This document shows positions 45,203-56,409 of a stretch of 64,000 nucleotides of DNA, in pieces; the stretch's first letter is position 1, and each line of letters begins with the position of its first letter. The stretch spans positions 11,509,968-11,573,967 of the forward strand of contig NC_056051.1 in assembly GCF_004379255.2 (NCBI RefSeq). Direction: 5' to 3'. The stretch is from Salvia splendens. Its lineage: Eukaryota; Streptophyta; Magnoliopsida; Lamiales; Lamiaceae. The position numbers and the translations under genes were made by a program. The notes below the pieces were generated by a model. That model was not told where the DNA came from, made no database searches, and was given only the letters and a program-made list of their open reading frames with translations.

Positions 45203-45903
45203 TTGATGAGACTCGTTTCATGCATGTGTTTTATCAGAAAACTACATCAAATTCTATAAACTAACAACCAATTTTGAGTCAGGTGTGTGTGAAAACTGCC
45301 ATATTCAGAAAAAGAACAAATTAGTTGGATGGACGAATGGATCAAGAAAAGAAGTAAAAAAACTACAGCTTTGAGTTGATTAAGTTAGGAATTAGATGGA
45401 GCTACCAGGAGTTTCACATGGGAGATAGAGCTAAAGACCCCACCACAAAATGTGAAGGGCAGGAATGACATTTGAGAGAGGATGGTACCCTAGGTATTAG
45501 AGCCCTATGCCTCTCTATATAAAGGATGCCCAACACAAGAAGAACAAAGTCCGAGCCGTAGGTAGAAGGAGGGTGTCAAACACACTTAGTTAGAATATCT
45601 TTAGGAATTCAGCTGTCTCCCAGGGCTGAAATCGGGGCTCTTTTACTTCATCTTCTGGATTCCCGTTGCACACACACACTTGGTCCTGTCTTGTTTTATT
45701 TTTGTTAGTTGGCATTTGGTGATAGTTTCTGCACTTTTAGCTTTCTGTTCTTGTTGTTCCGCTTCGAGAAGAAGTAATGAAACAATTTACTGCTTTCGTT
45801 GTTTGTTTTCAGTTCACTTTTGATGTTATCGACTCTTGATGTTTTCGATTTAGTAATTTCAACGCCTTGATTTCGTTTCCAGTTGATGTTTTCTGTTTCA
45901 TAC
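45203..45903 (+). mobile_element. Old Athila-like LTR, 5' part (outermost level of the nest)
   Basis: It begins TGATGAGACTCGTTTCATGCATG, similar to the start of the younger Athila LTR (TGATAAGGCTCATTTCATGCA). It has a TATA box (TATATAAA, 45516-45523). It is interrupted at 45903/62682 by the Athila element and continues to about 63.95 kb. No coding region or second LTR is seen, so it is probably solo. Confidence 0.6.
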
Positions 45904-47056
45904 TGATAAGGCTCATTTCATGCATCAATTTGAGGGTAAAATGTATGCTGCTTGATCGGTTTATCGAGCAAAACAAGTGTTAAATGTGCAGGAATGCCGC
46001 TTGACCAAGCCAGCAAGGCCGAACTGATCAAGCAAGTACAAAAGGTGATAAAAGACCAAGAATCGGGGGAGTTGATCAAGGGGGAGTGATCAAGCAGTTA
46101 GGCGGGGACCGCTAGCTTCTAGAAGAAGAAAACGTGAGGAAATGAGATGGATGAGGCGCACCATTCTGTTATCAAGAACGACGTTCTAGAAGGGGACACG
46201 TGCTAGCTTATGAGCTGCAAGGACGGAGCTGAGTCATGAATCTGTTACTCAAAAGCGTCGTCATTTTAGAAGAAGGGCACGTAGCAATCAATGAGTCACT
46301 CATTCTCAGCATGAGTGAATATTCCCTGTCATGATCGTTATCCAGCTGGAGGCCGAATCGAGCTTATAAATAGAGGGTGTGCCATCACAAGAAAAAAAAT
46401 TCGATCTTTTACTTTCCGTCTAGTTTAGCTTAGTTTAGTTCTCTAGCTTAGTCCAGTTCTCTAGAATAGCTTAGCTTAGATAAAGTAATGCGCAGTTAGA
46501 AAGGGGAATTAAAGAAGCGCTTCAGAATACTTGTTATCTGTCGACGTATTCCTAAATTACCCGCCGAGATTCTTCTCGGTTTTACTTGCTTTCTTAATTT
46601 CCGAAGTATTATCTTAGTTTCAATTTCACGCTGTACTGCTCTCAGTTTAGTTTAATCAAAGTTATTACGTTTTCATCCTCGCATTTACTGTTACGTTTTC
46701 ACCTGCAATTCACTTGACCCAGTAGTTAAATTTACCTTGATCAAGTTAGCAAGTTTAATTTTGCCTAGAGTAAAAACAGTAGTTAAAAACTCCCAAGTTA
46801 AAGCGTGGCAGCAGCCAACCCCCTGTTCACTACACACACTCTCAACACACCAACTTCTCTGTGGGACCGACCCTGAACTTGCAGCTTTACTGTTAAAGTA
46901 GTGCAAAATTGGGAGTTTACAAATTACATTGGTAGGAAACGAGCGAGAGCGAGTTTGAATCGATCAAGTGGCAACGACATTTGCTAACTGATCCAATCGG
47001 TTCAGTTATTTTCAATATAACTTGGTCCGAATTCGCGCCCCTCTCGAGGCCTTCCA
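45904..47056 (+). mobile_element. Athila-type 5' LTR
   Basis: It starts TGATAAGGCTCATTTC and ends GGCCTTCCA, with a TATA box (TATAAATA, 46365-46372). It is similar to the 3' LTR but has about 35 extra bp near 46995-47030. Upstream of the TATA box are several TGATCAAG words (about 46026, 46075 and 46087). Confidence 0.9.
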
Positions 47057-47059
47057 AAA

Positions 47060-47077
47060 TGGCGCCGTTGCCGAGGA
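47060..47077 (+). promoter_or_regulatory. Primer-binding site of the Athila-type element
   Basis: TGGCGCCGTTGCCGAGGA, three bases after the 5' LTR, is the Athila-type tRNA primer site with one change from the usual GCCGGGGA. Confidence 0.85.
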
Positions 47078-47160
47078 AGCATGGTGTTACTTTATGTTAG
47101 TGCGTAGTGCGTAGGTGTATGTAGTCTTATTTCCTTGTTTTCTCATTTTGTTTTTCACTC

Positions 47161-47790
47161 TTGATGAGAAGGTACCAACGCGGTGGACACTGGAATCACC
47201 CCTTTCTATACAGAGAAACTAACGCTCATTGGAGAGTCCAGGAAGCCGGCATGGTCACCACTCATTACAGAGCAGCATTAGAAGCTGTGGCAGCCGCTGA
47301 ACAGAACACACAACCACAACCAGCAGAGATGGCCCTTGTCGCTGACGACTCCGGGATTAGCTCTCTGCACGCTCATGATGAGAAGGAGCCCACACATGCC
47401 ATTACCGCTACTCATGGGATGCGGACCATCGCGATCAATTCGAGAGTATTGGCCGTTTTATCCCACTTTTACGGTCTTTTGAAGTTGTGTCCGTACACCT
47501 TCCTAGAGGAGTTCTGCCGATACTGTGATATTCAGCCTGTGCCGGCTGGATCCACATCCGAAGATTACAGGCTCAAAGCTATTCCCTTCGTTTTAAAGGG
47601 CGATGCGGGTGTCTGGCTGTCAAGGCTGCCAGAAGGATCCATCAGAACCTGGGTTGAATTCCGAGAGATCCTGATTGAATCTTGCGGGGATAATTTTTTC
47701 CCAGCATCGAAGACTAGTGCCCTGAAAAGGGAGATTACAGAGGCTAGGCAGGAGTACGATGATCCCCTTGGCCAGTACTAGGACAGATTC
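47161..47790 (+). pseudogene. Athila-type gag, N-terminal part, cut by the chromovirus
   Basis: The frame starts near 47161 (a TTG; first ATG 47164) and encodes a variable N-terminus, then a capsid-like core: NSRVLAVLSHFYGLLKLCPY, SEDYRLKAIPFVLKGDAGVW, LSRLPEGSIRTW and DNFFPASKTSALKREI. A TAG occurs at 47779-47781. Nine bases later the chromovirus begins, and the frame resumes in phase at 55184 (QGLLQACPNHKMEG), as in the other Athila gag (FKGLLDAC). The stop therefore lies in a conserved position and is probably a mutation. Confidence 0.75.
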
Positions 47791-48664
47791 TGATAAGGTT
47801 CCTTGTGAGGGAAACCTTCCATGTGCCCAAGAAATACCCAAAGCGGTGTTTGATTTCAATTTTTTTTGTGTTTTCAAGGATAAAGTAAAGATAAAGAGCC
47901 TAGCCTCCAAAAACTAAACTCAAAATGGTTTTGGATGGAGAGAAAGAAGGTGAGAAGAAAGTGTAAAGAAGGAGGAATCCTCTTTGAGGACCTATGACCT
48001 CCCACAAAAAGATGTGGGCAACCCTAGGCTACTTTCACCCAAAGCAAATACTCCATTGGCTCCACATTCATGACTACACAACCATAAATGCATACCTATA
48101 CTTGATTTAGCCAAATGAACATAAAACAAGCAACCTACAATGTAGGAATTTGGATAGAAATCTCACATGGGAGATGCTCTCAAAGGAGTCTTCATAATAA
48201 CATTCATCAAAGTCTGCCCTTAAAGTCTTACAAAAAGGATATTTATAGTTAGGGTTGGAAACCCAAGAAAAGGGCTAAAAAAACAAGGAAAAAACGGATG
48301 TAAAAGTTGAATCGCCCGGCCGGGCGTTTTGGGGAAAGTGAAATCGCCCGGTCGGGCGAACTTTCTGGATTCGGCGCTGCTTCTTCAAACGCCCGGTCGG
48401 GCGTTCTGGGATGGCGAAATCGCCCGGTCGGGCGAACTTTCTGGACTGTGGACGATGCTCAGCGCGCAAACGCCCGGTCGGGCATTTTGGAGGTGTGGAT
48501 TCGCCCGACCGGGCATTCCATCTGCCTCCTCCATTCCCCTCCTAATGAAGTTTGAAACGCCTTCCCGAAGCCTTTGTCTCATTGATCTCGTGACGGGCCT
48601 TCCGGGCAGCTTAAGGGGAGTCGTGGTCGGGTCAGCCCGGGCCTTGGACTTCCCGTTTGTATCA
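47791..48664 (-). mobile_element. Chromovirus 3' LTR
   Basis: On the minus strand it starts TGATACAAACGGGAAG at 48664 and ends AACCTTATCA at 47791. TATA box: CTATAAATATCC on the minus strand (core 48239-48248). The last 92 codons of gag-pol lie in it. It contains three roughly 80-bp units, each with two CGCCCG-NN-CGGGCG palindromes. Confidence 0.95.
48313..48515. repeat. Palindrome array in chromovirus U3 (six CGCCCGGTCGGGCG sites)
   Basis: Sites start at 48313, 48345, 48390, 48421, 48471 and 48502. They form three pairs with intra-pair spacing of 32, 31 and 31 bp (three helical turns). The same array is at 54827-55030 and 19105-19300. It lies about 65-270 bp upstream of the TATA box in the direction of transcription and is at the same time the 3' end of the gag-pol coding frame. 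Confidence 0.85.
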
Positions 48665-51600
48665 TCCTCTCCCTCTTGAGAAAGATTTGTCCTCAAATCT
48701 GGGTCGTCCCCTACAAAATCAAACGGACTCAAGTCAGCCACATTAAAAGTACAACTCACGTTATACTCACCGGGAAGATCAATGATGTAGGCATTGTCGT
48801 TCACACGCTCTAGGACCATAAATGGGCCATCCCCTCGCGGGGCAAGCTTGGATCTTGCTTTGTCGGGAAAACGTATTTTCCGAAAGTGTACCCACACCCA
48901 ATCTCCAGGGTTGAACAACATTTTCTTTCGCCCTTTGTTTACCCTTTGAGCTACTTGTTCCCCCATCTTGCGGATTCGTTCTTGCACTCGAGTGTGCACA
49001 TCTTGTACAAACTTGGCTTTCTCCATCCCACCTACATCAACCATATAAGACATAGGCAAATCTGCCGTGGACAAGTCCAACGGGGTGAGTGGATTGAAAC
49101 CATAGACAACCTCAAAAGGGGATTGTTGGGTGGTGGAATGTATGGTCCTATTATAAGCAAATTCGGCTATAGGCAAACATTCTTCCCAAGAAGTTTTATT
49201 TTCAAAAACCAAGGCACGGAGAAGAGTTCCCAATGAGCGGTTTACAACTTCCGTTTGACCATCCGTTTGGGGATGTGCGGTGGTAGAGAAAAGAAGTTTG
49301 GTGCCCATCCTACCCCAAAGTGTTTTCCAAAAGAAACTCAAAAATTTGACGTCTCTATCACTTACAATAGTTCTCGGGACCCCATGGATTCTTACAACCT
49401 CCTTGAAAAATAAACTAGCAATGAATTTGGCATCACTTGTCTTCCGACATGGAATGAAGTGAGCCATTTTGGAAAACCTATCCACCACCACAAAGATGCT
49501 ATCATTTTTCCGAGGAGACATTGGGAGACCTAGAACAAAGTCCATGGACAAGTCTACCCAAGGATGTGTAGGAGTAGGCAAAGGGATGTAAAGACCATAA
49601 TTGTTAGATTTAGACTTGTCTTGCCTACACTCTAAGCAACAACTACAAAACTTTTCAACATGCTTCTTCATGCAAGGCCAAAAGAAATGCTCACTTAGTA
49701 TGTCAAAAGTTTTAAGCAACCCAAAATGACCCATTAGGCCCCCTAGGTGAGCCTCCCTAATCAACAAGTTTCTCAAAGAGCATGAAGGTATGCACAACCT
49801 ATTCTCTCTAAAAAGATAGCCATCCAACTTATAGTATTTATCAAAAGCACCTTTTTCACAAGCTCCGTAAATAGAAGAAAAGTCATGATCATGCTCATAA
49901 AGGTCTTTAATAAACTCAAATCCAACATATTTGGAGGTACACATAGTAAGCACACGCTTTCTCAAACACACGGTATCACTCACAAGTAAAGTGCCATCAT
50001 GCAAGGTCTCAAAAGGCTTCCTAGAAAGAGCATCGGCAACCACATTGTCCTTTCCCTTCTTGTACCTAATGACATAGGGAAAAGTCTCTAGGAAAACACT
50101 CCATTTAGCATGCCTTTTATCAAGTTTATGTTGACCTCCTAAGAACTTAATAGACTCATGATCCGTGTGTATCACAAACTCCTTGTGCATCAAATAGTGT
50201 TGCCAATTCTCAAGGCAACGGACTATAGCATACAACTCCTTGTCGTATGTGGGGTAGTTCAATTGGGCTTGATTTAGTTTTTCCGAGAAGTAAGCTATGG
50301 GCTTACCCTCTTGCATGAGAACTCCCCCGATCCCTACACCACTTGCATCACACTCAAGTTCAAAAGTTTTATCAAAATTAGGGAGTGCTAGTAAGGGAGC
50401 ATGCGTGAGGTCATTTTTCAAGGTACTAAACGCTCTCTCTTGCTCCTCCCCCCACTTAAACTCAACATTTTTTTTGACAAGGTGGTTCAAGGGTGAAGCT
50501 TTTGTGGAAAAATCTCTAACAAACCTCCTATAGAAGCTAGCAAGGCCATGAAAGGACCTAACCTCACTCACATTCCTAGGTGTTGGCCATTCCCTAATGG
50601 CTTTCACCTTTTCCTCATCTACCCGCACTCCTTCCTTTCCCACAACAAAACCAAGAAACACAACTTCCTCAACACAAAAAATGCATTTAGGCAACTTGGC
50701 ATATAAAGTATGCATTCTCAACACTTCAAGTACATTCCTAAGATGACTAGCATGCTCTTCAACACTACGACTATAAATCAAGATATCATCAAAATATACC
50801 ACCACAAATTTCCCAATAAAAGGACGAAGTACATGATTCATCAAACGCATGAATGTAGAAGGGGCATTAGTTAAACCAAAAGGCATCACAAGCCATTCAT
50901 ATAAGCCAAATTTAGTTTTGAAAGCGGTTTTCCATTCATCTCCCTCTTTCATGCGAATTTGGTGATATCCACTAGCCAAATCAATTTTAGAAAAACATAT
51001 AGAGCCACAAAGATCCTCTAACATGTCGTCTAACCTAGGTATAGGGTGTCTATATTTGATGGTGATTTTGTTAATTGCCCTACAATCTACACACATCCTC
51101 CAACTTCCGTCCTTCTTAGGTACAAGAATGACGGGTACGGCACAAGGAGATAGAGATTCACGAATTAGACCTTTGGCAAGGAGTTCCTCGACTTGCCTTT
51201 GTAGCTCTTGTGTCTCCTTGGGGTTCGCCTTGTATGCGGCCAGGTTTGGGAGTGATGATCCCGGCAAAAGGTCAATTTGATGCTCGATCCCCCTCATGGG
51301 AGGGAGTTCACTCGGGAGTTCTTCCGGGAATACATCTTCAAATTCCTGCAACACACTTTGGACAATCAAAGGATACGGGTCAAGGTTAGTAGCTAAGCAC
51401 AAATCCTTACGGACCACGAGGAGAACGTTGGGGTGATTGTTTAGTGCCCACCCAAGGTCGGTTTTACTAGCTATCAAACATTCCTTTCCCCCTCTTGTTT
51501 GTGGGTGCTCTCCTTTGGGCGCTTTTATTTTTCTCTCACCACCCCCACTCTCACTTGGCTTTTTTAGCTCACATTCTTCTACTAGCCTTTTTTCCCTATC

Positions 51601-53520
51601 TCTCTCTCTTTCCTTTTGTAGATGTTGGCTAGCCTCAAACACGGCACTAGGTAGCAATGGCTTCAAACGAACCTTCAACCCATTGAGCATGTAGAAATAC
51701 TCATTCGTGAAGCCATTTTTGTAGGCCCTTCTATCAAACTCCCATGGCCTCCCTAGCAAAACATGACATGCCGTCATAGGAATGATATCACATAGGATTT
51801 CTTCCTCAACTTCTCCAATCTTCAATGGAACTTTGCATTGAGCCTTCACCCTCAACTCTCCGGAGTCCCCTAACCATTGCAATTTGTAGGGGTTTGGGTG
51901 TTTAAGTACCTTCAATCCCAACTTGGCCACCAACCGGTCACACACCACATTTGTACAACTCCCTCCATCTATGATGACCAAGCACGTCTTGGACTTCACC
52001 TTACACTTCATATGAAAGATGTTGCACCTTTGCTCCTTATGCTCCTCAAGGTTGGGTTGTACATTGAGCATTCGGAGTACAACCATAGCCCTTAAGGGTG
52101 TATCTTCTTCTTCGCCACTAGAAAAAGCTATGTCGGTGTCCGGGCTCACTTCTTTAGTGCCCACACCCTCCCCATCTTCTTCATCTTCCTCACTATACAC
52201 GCTACCATCTTGCCCGATAACCATTACCCGTTGGTTTGGGCACTCGCGTGCATAATGGCCATACCCCTTGCACTTGAAACATTGAACCTTCTTGTCTTCC
52301 ATAGGGGCTATAGCTTTAATAGGTTGAGTACCCGGTAAAGCCTTCGCGATCGGCCTCCCTTGGGTGTTTGGATTGGCCATGTTTTCCACCTTCTTGCCGG
52401 GAGCACTCCACTTGCTAGTCCCTGTCCCTCCGGTTTGGCTAGACGCCCATTTAGCCCGGCTAGAAACCAACTCCTTACTTTGCCTCTCAAAAGTGTCGGC
52501 AAACCCAATCACCTCATCCAAGGAAATTCCCCTCAATGCCTCCACTTGCACCTTGTGCTTCAAGTTGATGTTAAGGCCATGGATAAATCGATCTTGAGTC
52601 GCCTCTTCTCGCTCCTCCACCCCTACCTTGCTCATCAATGATAGGAGTTCATAGTAGTACTCCATTACGCTCTTCGTCCCTTGCTTCAAATCTTGAAACT
52701 CCCCTCGAAGTCGGAGGAAATAGGACTTTGGTACAAAGGTAGTCCTCATGAGCTCACACAACTCCGCCCACGAACCCACTTCCCCTCCCCTAACCATCCT
52801 TCTCCTCCTCATCGTATCATTCCACCATGTATCCGCATTGCCACGAAACTCGGCTATTGCCACCTTCACCTTATCACCTTCCGAAAAGTTATGGAGTGAG
52901 AAAATTTTGCTCATTTGTGACTCCCATTCCAAGTAGGCCTCGGGATCAAACTTGCCGTGGAACTCGGGAAATGTGTGCTTGATAGACTTGGTGGGATCAT
53001 CATACCGCGGCTCCATCTCCTCCTCATAGTTTCTATATCTTCCATGCCTACCATTCCACCCATGGTGCCCCATGTTTCCATTCCCTCTTCCGCCCATCAT
53101 GTTCCCGAACCTACCATTCCTATTCCCATTCCGTCCTCCTCCTTGTCCCCCGCGCCCCCCATGATCGTACCAACCATATGGCTCTTCCTCTCCATTACTC
53201 CCCTCGGAGGCATCATGATGTGTGTGATTGCTCCTAGGGGTGTTTGACCTTGATAGTCGCACGACCTTCAAAGCGTTGAGCTCGTCGTGGAGAAAAGTTT
53301 GGTTTTCATGGATGGATGCTTGGTTCACCTTGAGTTCCTTCAAATCCCCGAACATAGCATCTTGAGTGACATGCATTGTGGTTTGGCCTTCTTTTAGATC
53401 CCTCAAATCCGTCATAATTTTTTCCATCAAGTTTTTCAACTCATCCCCCGCCACACTAAGACTCGTGCTCGCACCCGGTTGCGGATTCCCCATCGTGGTG
53501 GATCTAGTACGAGGTGGCAT
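48385..53520 (-). CDS. Chromovirus gag-pol polyprotein, 1711 residues
   Basis: One frame encodes all enzymes in gypsy order. Gag core is at about 195-350 ([21 protein letters not shown]). The CCHC zinc knuckle [14 protein letters not shown] is at 414-427. Protease has IDGGSCTN at 517-524 (D-G-G, as in many chromoviruses) and LLGRPW at 588-593. RT is at about 775-960 with YFDD at 909-912. RNase H is at about 1054-1168 (ECDAS, VADALSR). Integrase has HHCC (1258-1298), catalytic Asp1327, Asp1388 and Glu1424, and GDGPF at 1563-1567. No chromodomain was recognised after it. The last 92 residues are read from the 3' LTR and across the polypurine tract. The ATG at 53520 was chosen because it follows the long leader and opens [11 protein letters not shown]. 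No stop or frameshift is visible. Confidence 0.95.
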   Translation of the reverse strand: MPPRTRSTTMGNPQPGASTSLSVAGDELKNLMEKIMTDLRDLKEGQTTMHVTQDAMFGDLKELKVNQASIHENQTFLHDELNALKVVRLSRSNTPRSNHTHHDASEGSNGEEEPYGWYDHGGRGGQGGGRNGNRNGRFGNMMGGRGNGNMGHHGWNGRHGRYRNYEEEMEPRYDDPTKSIKHTFPEFHGKFDPEAYLEWESQMSKIFSLHNFSEGDKVKVAIAEFRGNADTWWNDTMRRRRMVRGGEVGSWAELCELMRTTFVPKSYFLRLRGEFQDLKQGTKSVMEYYYELLSLMSKVGVEEREEATQDRFIHGLNINLKHKVQVEALRGISLDEVIGFADTFERQSKELVSSRAKWASSQTGGTGTSKWSAPGKKVENMANPNTQGRPIAKALPGTQPIKAIAPMEDKKVQCFKCKGYGHYARECPNQRVMVIGQDGSVYSEEDEEDGEGVGTKEVSPDTDIAFSSGEEEDTPLRAMVVLRMLNVQPNLEEHKEQRCNIFHMKCKVKSKTCLVIIDGGSCTNVVCDRLVAKLGLKVLKHPNPYKLQWLGDSGELRVKAQCKVPLKIGEVEEEILCDIIPMTACHVLLGRPWEFDRRAYKNGFTNEYFYMLNGLKVRLKPLLPSAVFEASQHLQKERERDREKRLVEECELKKPSESGGGERKIKAPKGEHPQTRGGKECLIASKTDLGWALNNHPNVLLVVRKDLCLATNLDPYPLIVQSVLQEFEDVFPEELPSELPPMRGIEHQIDLLPGSSLPNLAAYKANPKETQELQRQVEELLAKGLIRESLSPCAVPVILVPKKDGSWRMCVDCRAINKITIKYRHPIPRLDDMLEDLCGSICFSKIDLASGYHQIRMKEGDEWKTAFKTKFGLYEWLVMPFGLTNAPSTFMRLMNHVLRPFIGKFVVVYFDDILIYSRSVEEHASHLRNVLEVLRMHTLYAKLPKCIFCVEEVVFLGFVVGKEGVRVDEEKVKAIREWPTPRNVSEVRSFHGLASFYRRFVRDFSTKASPLNHLVKKNVEFKWGEEQERAFSTLKNDLTHAPLLALPNFDKTFELECDASGVGIGGVLMQEGKPIAYFSEKLNQAQLNYPTYDKELYAIVRCLENWQHYLMHKEFVIHTDHESIKFLGGQHKLDKRHAKWSVFLETFPYVIRYKKGKDNVVADALSRKPFETLHDGTLLVSDTVCLRKRVLTMCTSKYVGFEFIKDLYEHDHDFSSIYGACEKGAFDKYYKLDGYLFRENRLCIPSCSLRNLLIREAHLGGLMGHFGLLKTFDILSEHFFWPCMKKHVEKFCSCCLECRQDKSKSNNYGLYIPLPTPTHPWVDLSMDFVLGLPMSPRKNDSIFVVVDRFSKMAHFIPCRKTSDAKFIASLFFKEVVRIHGVPRTIVSDRDVKFLSFFWKTLWGRMGTKLLFSTTAHPQTDGQTEVVNRSLGTLLRALVFENKTSWEECLPIAEFAYNRTIHSTTQQSPFEVVYGFNPLTPLDLSTADLPMSYMVDVGGMEKAKFVQDVHTRVQERIRKMGEQVAQRVNKGRKKMLFNPGDWVWVHFRKIRFPDKARSKLAPRGDGPFMVLERVNDNAYIIDLPGEYNVSCTFNVADLSPFDFVGDDPDLRTNLSQEGEDDTNGKSKARADPTTTPLKLPGRPVTRSMRQRLREGVSNFIRRGMEEADGMPGRANPHLQNARPGVCALSIVHSPESSPDRAISPSQNARPGV
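48665..48677 (-). promoter_or_regulatory. Polypurine tract of the chromovirus, inside the coding frame
   Basis: The minus strand reads AAGAGGGAGAGGA immediately before the 3' LTR. It encodes part of SQEGEDD, so the plus-strand primer site and the protein-coding sequence overlap. Confidence 0.85.
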
Positions 53521-54287
53521 TCACAATGGTACCTACAATAAGAAATAAAAAAAAACTAGGATCTAGTCCTAAGGGTTAGTAAAATCCACACTCACACACA
53601 CAAGAAGGGGAGATTTTAGTAAGAACTCACTTCCCAATTGGTAATCCCACCCCCAATTCACTCACCAATGTCACTCGGAAAAAGGCTTAGAATATAGTGA
53701 GGGCTAGGTTCACTCACTCTCAATATCCAACTTCCAAAATGCAAGCGCTAAGACAAATCAATCAAGGTATACACATAGGCAATATAACCAAGCAAGTAAA
53801 GCCAATCAAGCATGTGAAAGTAAGGTTCAATGCCTAAGGAAGCTAACAAACAAACTTAGTTGAGCTGAAAATTTATGTAACACTTGGCTGATCTTTAGGA
53901 ATTTTTTTGATATGGCTACCCAACCCCAAAATTGATGAAACTTGGTAGATAACAAGATTAAAGGGTTTAGAAAGAGGGAAAAATATCCCCAATATAGCAG
54001 GTTTTCGAGAAGACCCTCGATTTTACGTTTTCCCCAAATCTGTCAAACTAGGGCACAAAACAGGGCAGCAACTTCACACATTAATTTGACCTATCAAATG
54101 ATAGAATTTTTGGCTGAGATTTTTCAGGAAAATAGTTCATATATCAAGGTTCATGCACACCAAAAATCAGCTCAATCCTACAACAATTGACCAATAAACA
54201 AGCAAAGACTAAAACAAAAGAAATAAGGAAAAATAAGGAAAAGGAAATTTCATAGAGGTTTAAAATCAAACACTTGGTAGGCACCTA
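53521..54287 (-). other. Chromovirus 5' untranslated leader
   Basis: About 770 bp of non-coding leader lies between the primer site and the gag ATG. Short frames on either strand here are not conserved in any way I can see. The equivalent left-arm leader is 19836-20604. Confidence 0.75.
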
Positions 54288-54301
54288 GGCTCTAGATACC
54301 A
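54288..54301 (-). promoter_or_regulatory. Primer-binding site of the chromovirus
   Basis: The minus strand reads TGGTATCTAGAGCC, close to the initiator Met-tRNA site TGGTATCAGAGCC, two bases inside the 5' LTR end. Confidence 0.85.
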
Positions 54302-54303
54302 AA

Positions 54304-55178
54304 TGATAAGGTTCCTTGTGAGGGAAATCTTCCATGTGCCCAAGAAATACCTAAAGCGGTGTTTGATTTCAATTTTTTTTGTGTTTTCAAGGATAAAGTA
54401 AAGATAAAGAGCCTAGCCTCCAAAAACTAAACTCAAAATGGTTTTGGATGGAGAGAAAGAAGGTGAGAAGAAAGTGTAAAGAAGGAGGAATCCTCTTTGA
54501 GGACCTATGACCTCCCACAAAAAGATGTGGGCAACCCTAGGCTACTTTCACCCAAAGCAAATACTCCATTGGCTCCACATTCATGACTACACAACCATAA
54601 ATGCATACCTATACTTGATTTAGCCAAATGAACATAAAACAAGCAACCTACAATGTAGGAATTTGGATAGAAATCTCACATGGGAGATGCTCTCAAAGGA
54701 GTCTTCATAATAACATTCATCAAAGTCTGCCCTTAAAGTCTTACAAAAAGGATATTTATAGTTAGGGTTGGAAACCCAAGAAAAGGGCTAAAAAAAACAA
54801 GGAAAAAACGGATGTAAAAGTTGAATCGCCCGGCCGGGCGTTTTGGGGAAAGTGAAATCGCCCGGTCGGGCGAACTTTCTGGATTCGGCGCTGCTTCTTC
54901 AAACGCCCGGTCGGGCGTTCTGGGATGGCGAAATCGCCCGGTCGGGCGAACTTTCTGGACTGTGGACGATGCTCAGCGCGCAAACGCCCGGTCGGGCGTT
55001 TTGGAGGTGTGGATTCGCCCGACCGGGCATTCCATCTGCCTCCTCCATTCCCCTCCTAATGAAGTTTGAAACGCCTTCCCGAAGCCTTTGTCTCATTGAT
55101 CTCGTGACGGGCCTTCCGGGCAGCTTAAGGGGAGTCGTGGTCGGGTCAGCCCGGGCCTTGGACTTCCCGTTTGTATCA
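54304..55178 (-). mobile_element. Chromovirus 5' LTR
   Basis: It has TG...CA ends, a TATA box (minus strand CTATAAATATCC, core 54752-54761) and the same six-palindrome array (54827-55030). Transcription of the element should start here and run leftward. Confidence 0.95.
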
Positions 55179-55183
55179 GATTC

Positions 55184-56400
55184 CAAGGTTTGCTTCAAGC
55201 ATGCCCCAACCACAAGATGGAGGGGAAGGAAATCTACTTTGTTTTCTACAATGGACTCACTGTGGATAGCAAGAACGACCTCAACCTCGCAGCTCAAGGG
55301 GACTTCTCGAAAACCGCATTTAGCCAAGCCAAAAATATCCTGGAGAGGCTTATTGAGGCCAAGCGATCGTATGAGACATCCCAAGGGCAGTATAGGAGGG
55401 GGCAGTGCACGTAGCAGAGGCGTGCAATGATGAAAAGTTGAAGGCTCGATTTGAGCAGATGGAAAAGAAACTGCTAGAGGCAATAGAGAAAGCCAGACCA
55501 CCTCCACCACCTGCACCAAAGGAAACGCAGTATGTGCCGCAACCGTCCCCACTAGAAGAGCATCACTACTACTATTGCGAGTTCCCCCCTGAGGTAGAAC
55601 AACAAGCTCAAGTAAATGTCAATGGCCACTGGAATGCAAATGGCAACTGGATCCAGGGAAAACAGAGAGATGCCCCATGGAGAGACCACCCAAATTTCAG
55701 ATGGACTGATCAAAATCAGAGCCAACCACCACGACCCTCGACACTGCAGATACAACCCTCTGACAGGTAGCCAAACTGGCCTGCTCGAATCCAGGAGAGG
55801 CCAAACATTGGAGGGAACAGAATGCAGGGAGGTCAGGCAGGTTGGTCAAGTGGACCTCAAGGGAACTGGTCAAGTGGAGGACAGTCTAACTGGTCAAGTC
55901 GACAACAGGAAGGAGACTGGGGGTACCAGCACCAAGTCCCTCAGTTTAGCAATCAGGGAAGACAGTCGAACAATCAAATGGTGAATTATATCCCGCAATA
56001 CCAAAGAGGAAACCAGCAACCTCAAGGGAACTCACCGTACTTCCAAGGGAGCCAGCAAAATCATTTCCCCCAGAACCAACCGGAGCAGTATGGACCTTCC
56101 AGTTACTATCAGCAAGGCTATGGAGGAGGTCAATTTAATCAGAGATATAACAAACAGCAATTTGAAGGTCCAGGAGATGTGATGATCTCACATCAGCCAC
56201 AAGATGCAATGCGAGAAATACAAGAGACTCAGAAAGAGCAGAGGGCTGCACTCGAGATGCTTACAAAACAGTTATCTCAAGTAGCCATGTCTTTGGGCGA
56301 ACTGAGAGGGAATGAAGGAAAGCTTCCGGCCAGAGTGCAGCAACCTACAAGACGAGAGATTGTCAATACAGTCTCTCTGAAATCGGAAACAGTTTGTTAA
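55184..56400 (+). pseudogene. Athila-type gag, C-terminal part (right copy)
   Basis: It resumes the gag frame after the chromovirus with CPNHKMEG, FYNGLTVDSKNDLN and ILERLIEAKRSYE. It shifts frame near 55405 and again near 55770, then enters the Gln/Asn/Gly-rich tail (from 55822) with many NW, QQ and YQ repeats and no zinc knuckle, as usual for Athila. It ends at a TAA (56398-56400) where the left copy reads CAA, so a C-to-T change made this stop after the duplication or in this copy alone. Confidence 0.7.
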
Positions 56401-56409
56401 AGTTCATCT

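Larger units (their letters stand above)
47791..55178 (-). mobile_element. Young Ty3/gypsy chromovirus (CRM/Reina-like), apparently intact
   Basis: This is a complete element of 7388 bp on the minus strand with LTRs at 47791-48664 and 54304-55178, TG...CA ends and a perfect 5-bp target duplication GATTC (47786-47790 and 55179-55183). It has a primer site, polypurine tract and one uninterrupted gag-pol frame. By eye the two LTRs differ by only about three substitutions and one homopolymer indel in some 875 bp, which indicates a recent insertion. It sits inside the gag of the Athila-type element. Confidence 0.95.

Noticed and set aside
48313..48515. Regular short repeats resembling a CRISPR array
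   Set aside because: The repeats are 14-bp palindromes inside a plant LTR, with related spacers, and they are duplicated with the LTR.
52360..53247. Plus-strand frames opposite chromovirus gag
   Set aside because: They are antisense shadows of the intact gag-pol frame.
54843..55430. 195-codon plus-strand frame across the chromovirus LTR
   Set aside because: It runs through the LTR palindromes into Athila gag in another frame; a composite shadow.
54899..55552. 217-codon minus-strand frame
   Set aside because: It is antisense to Athila gag and joins the LTR-coded tail of gag-pol; it arises only from the insertion junction.
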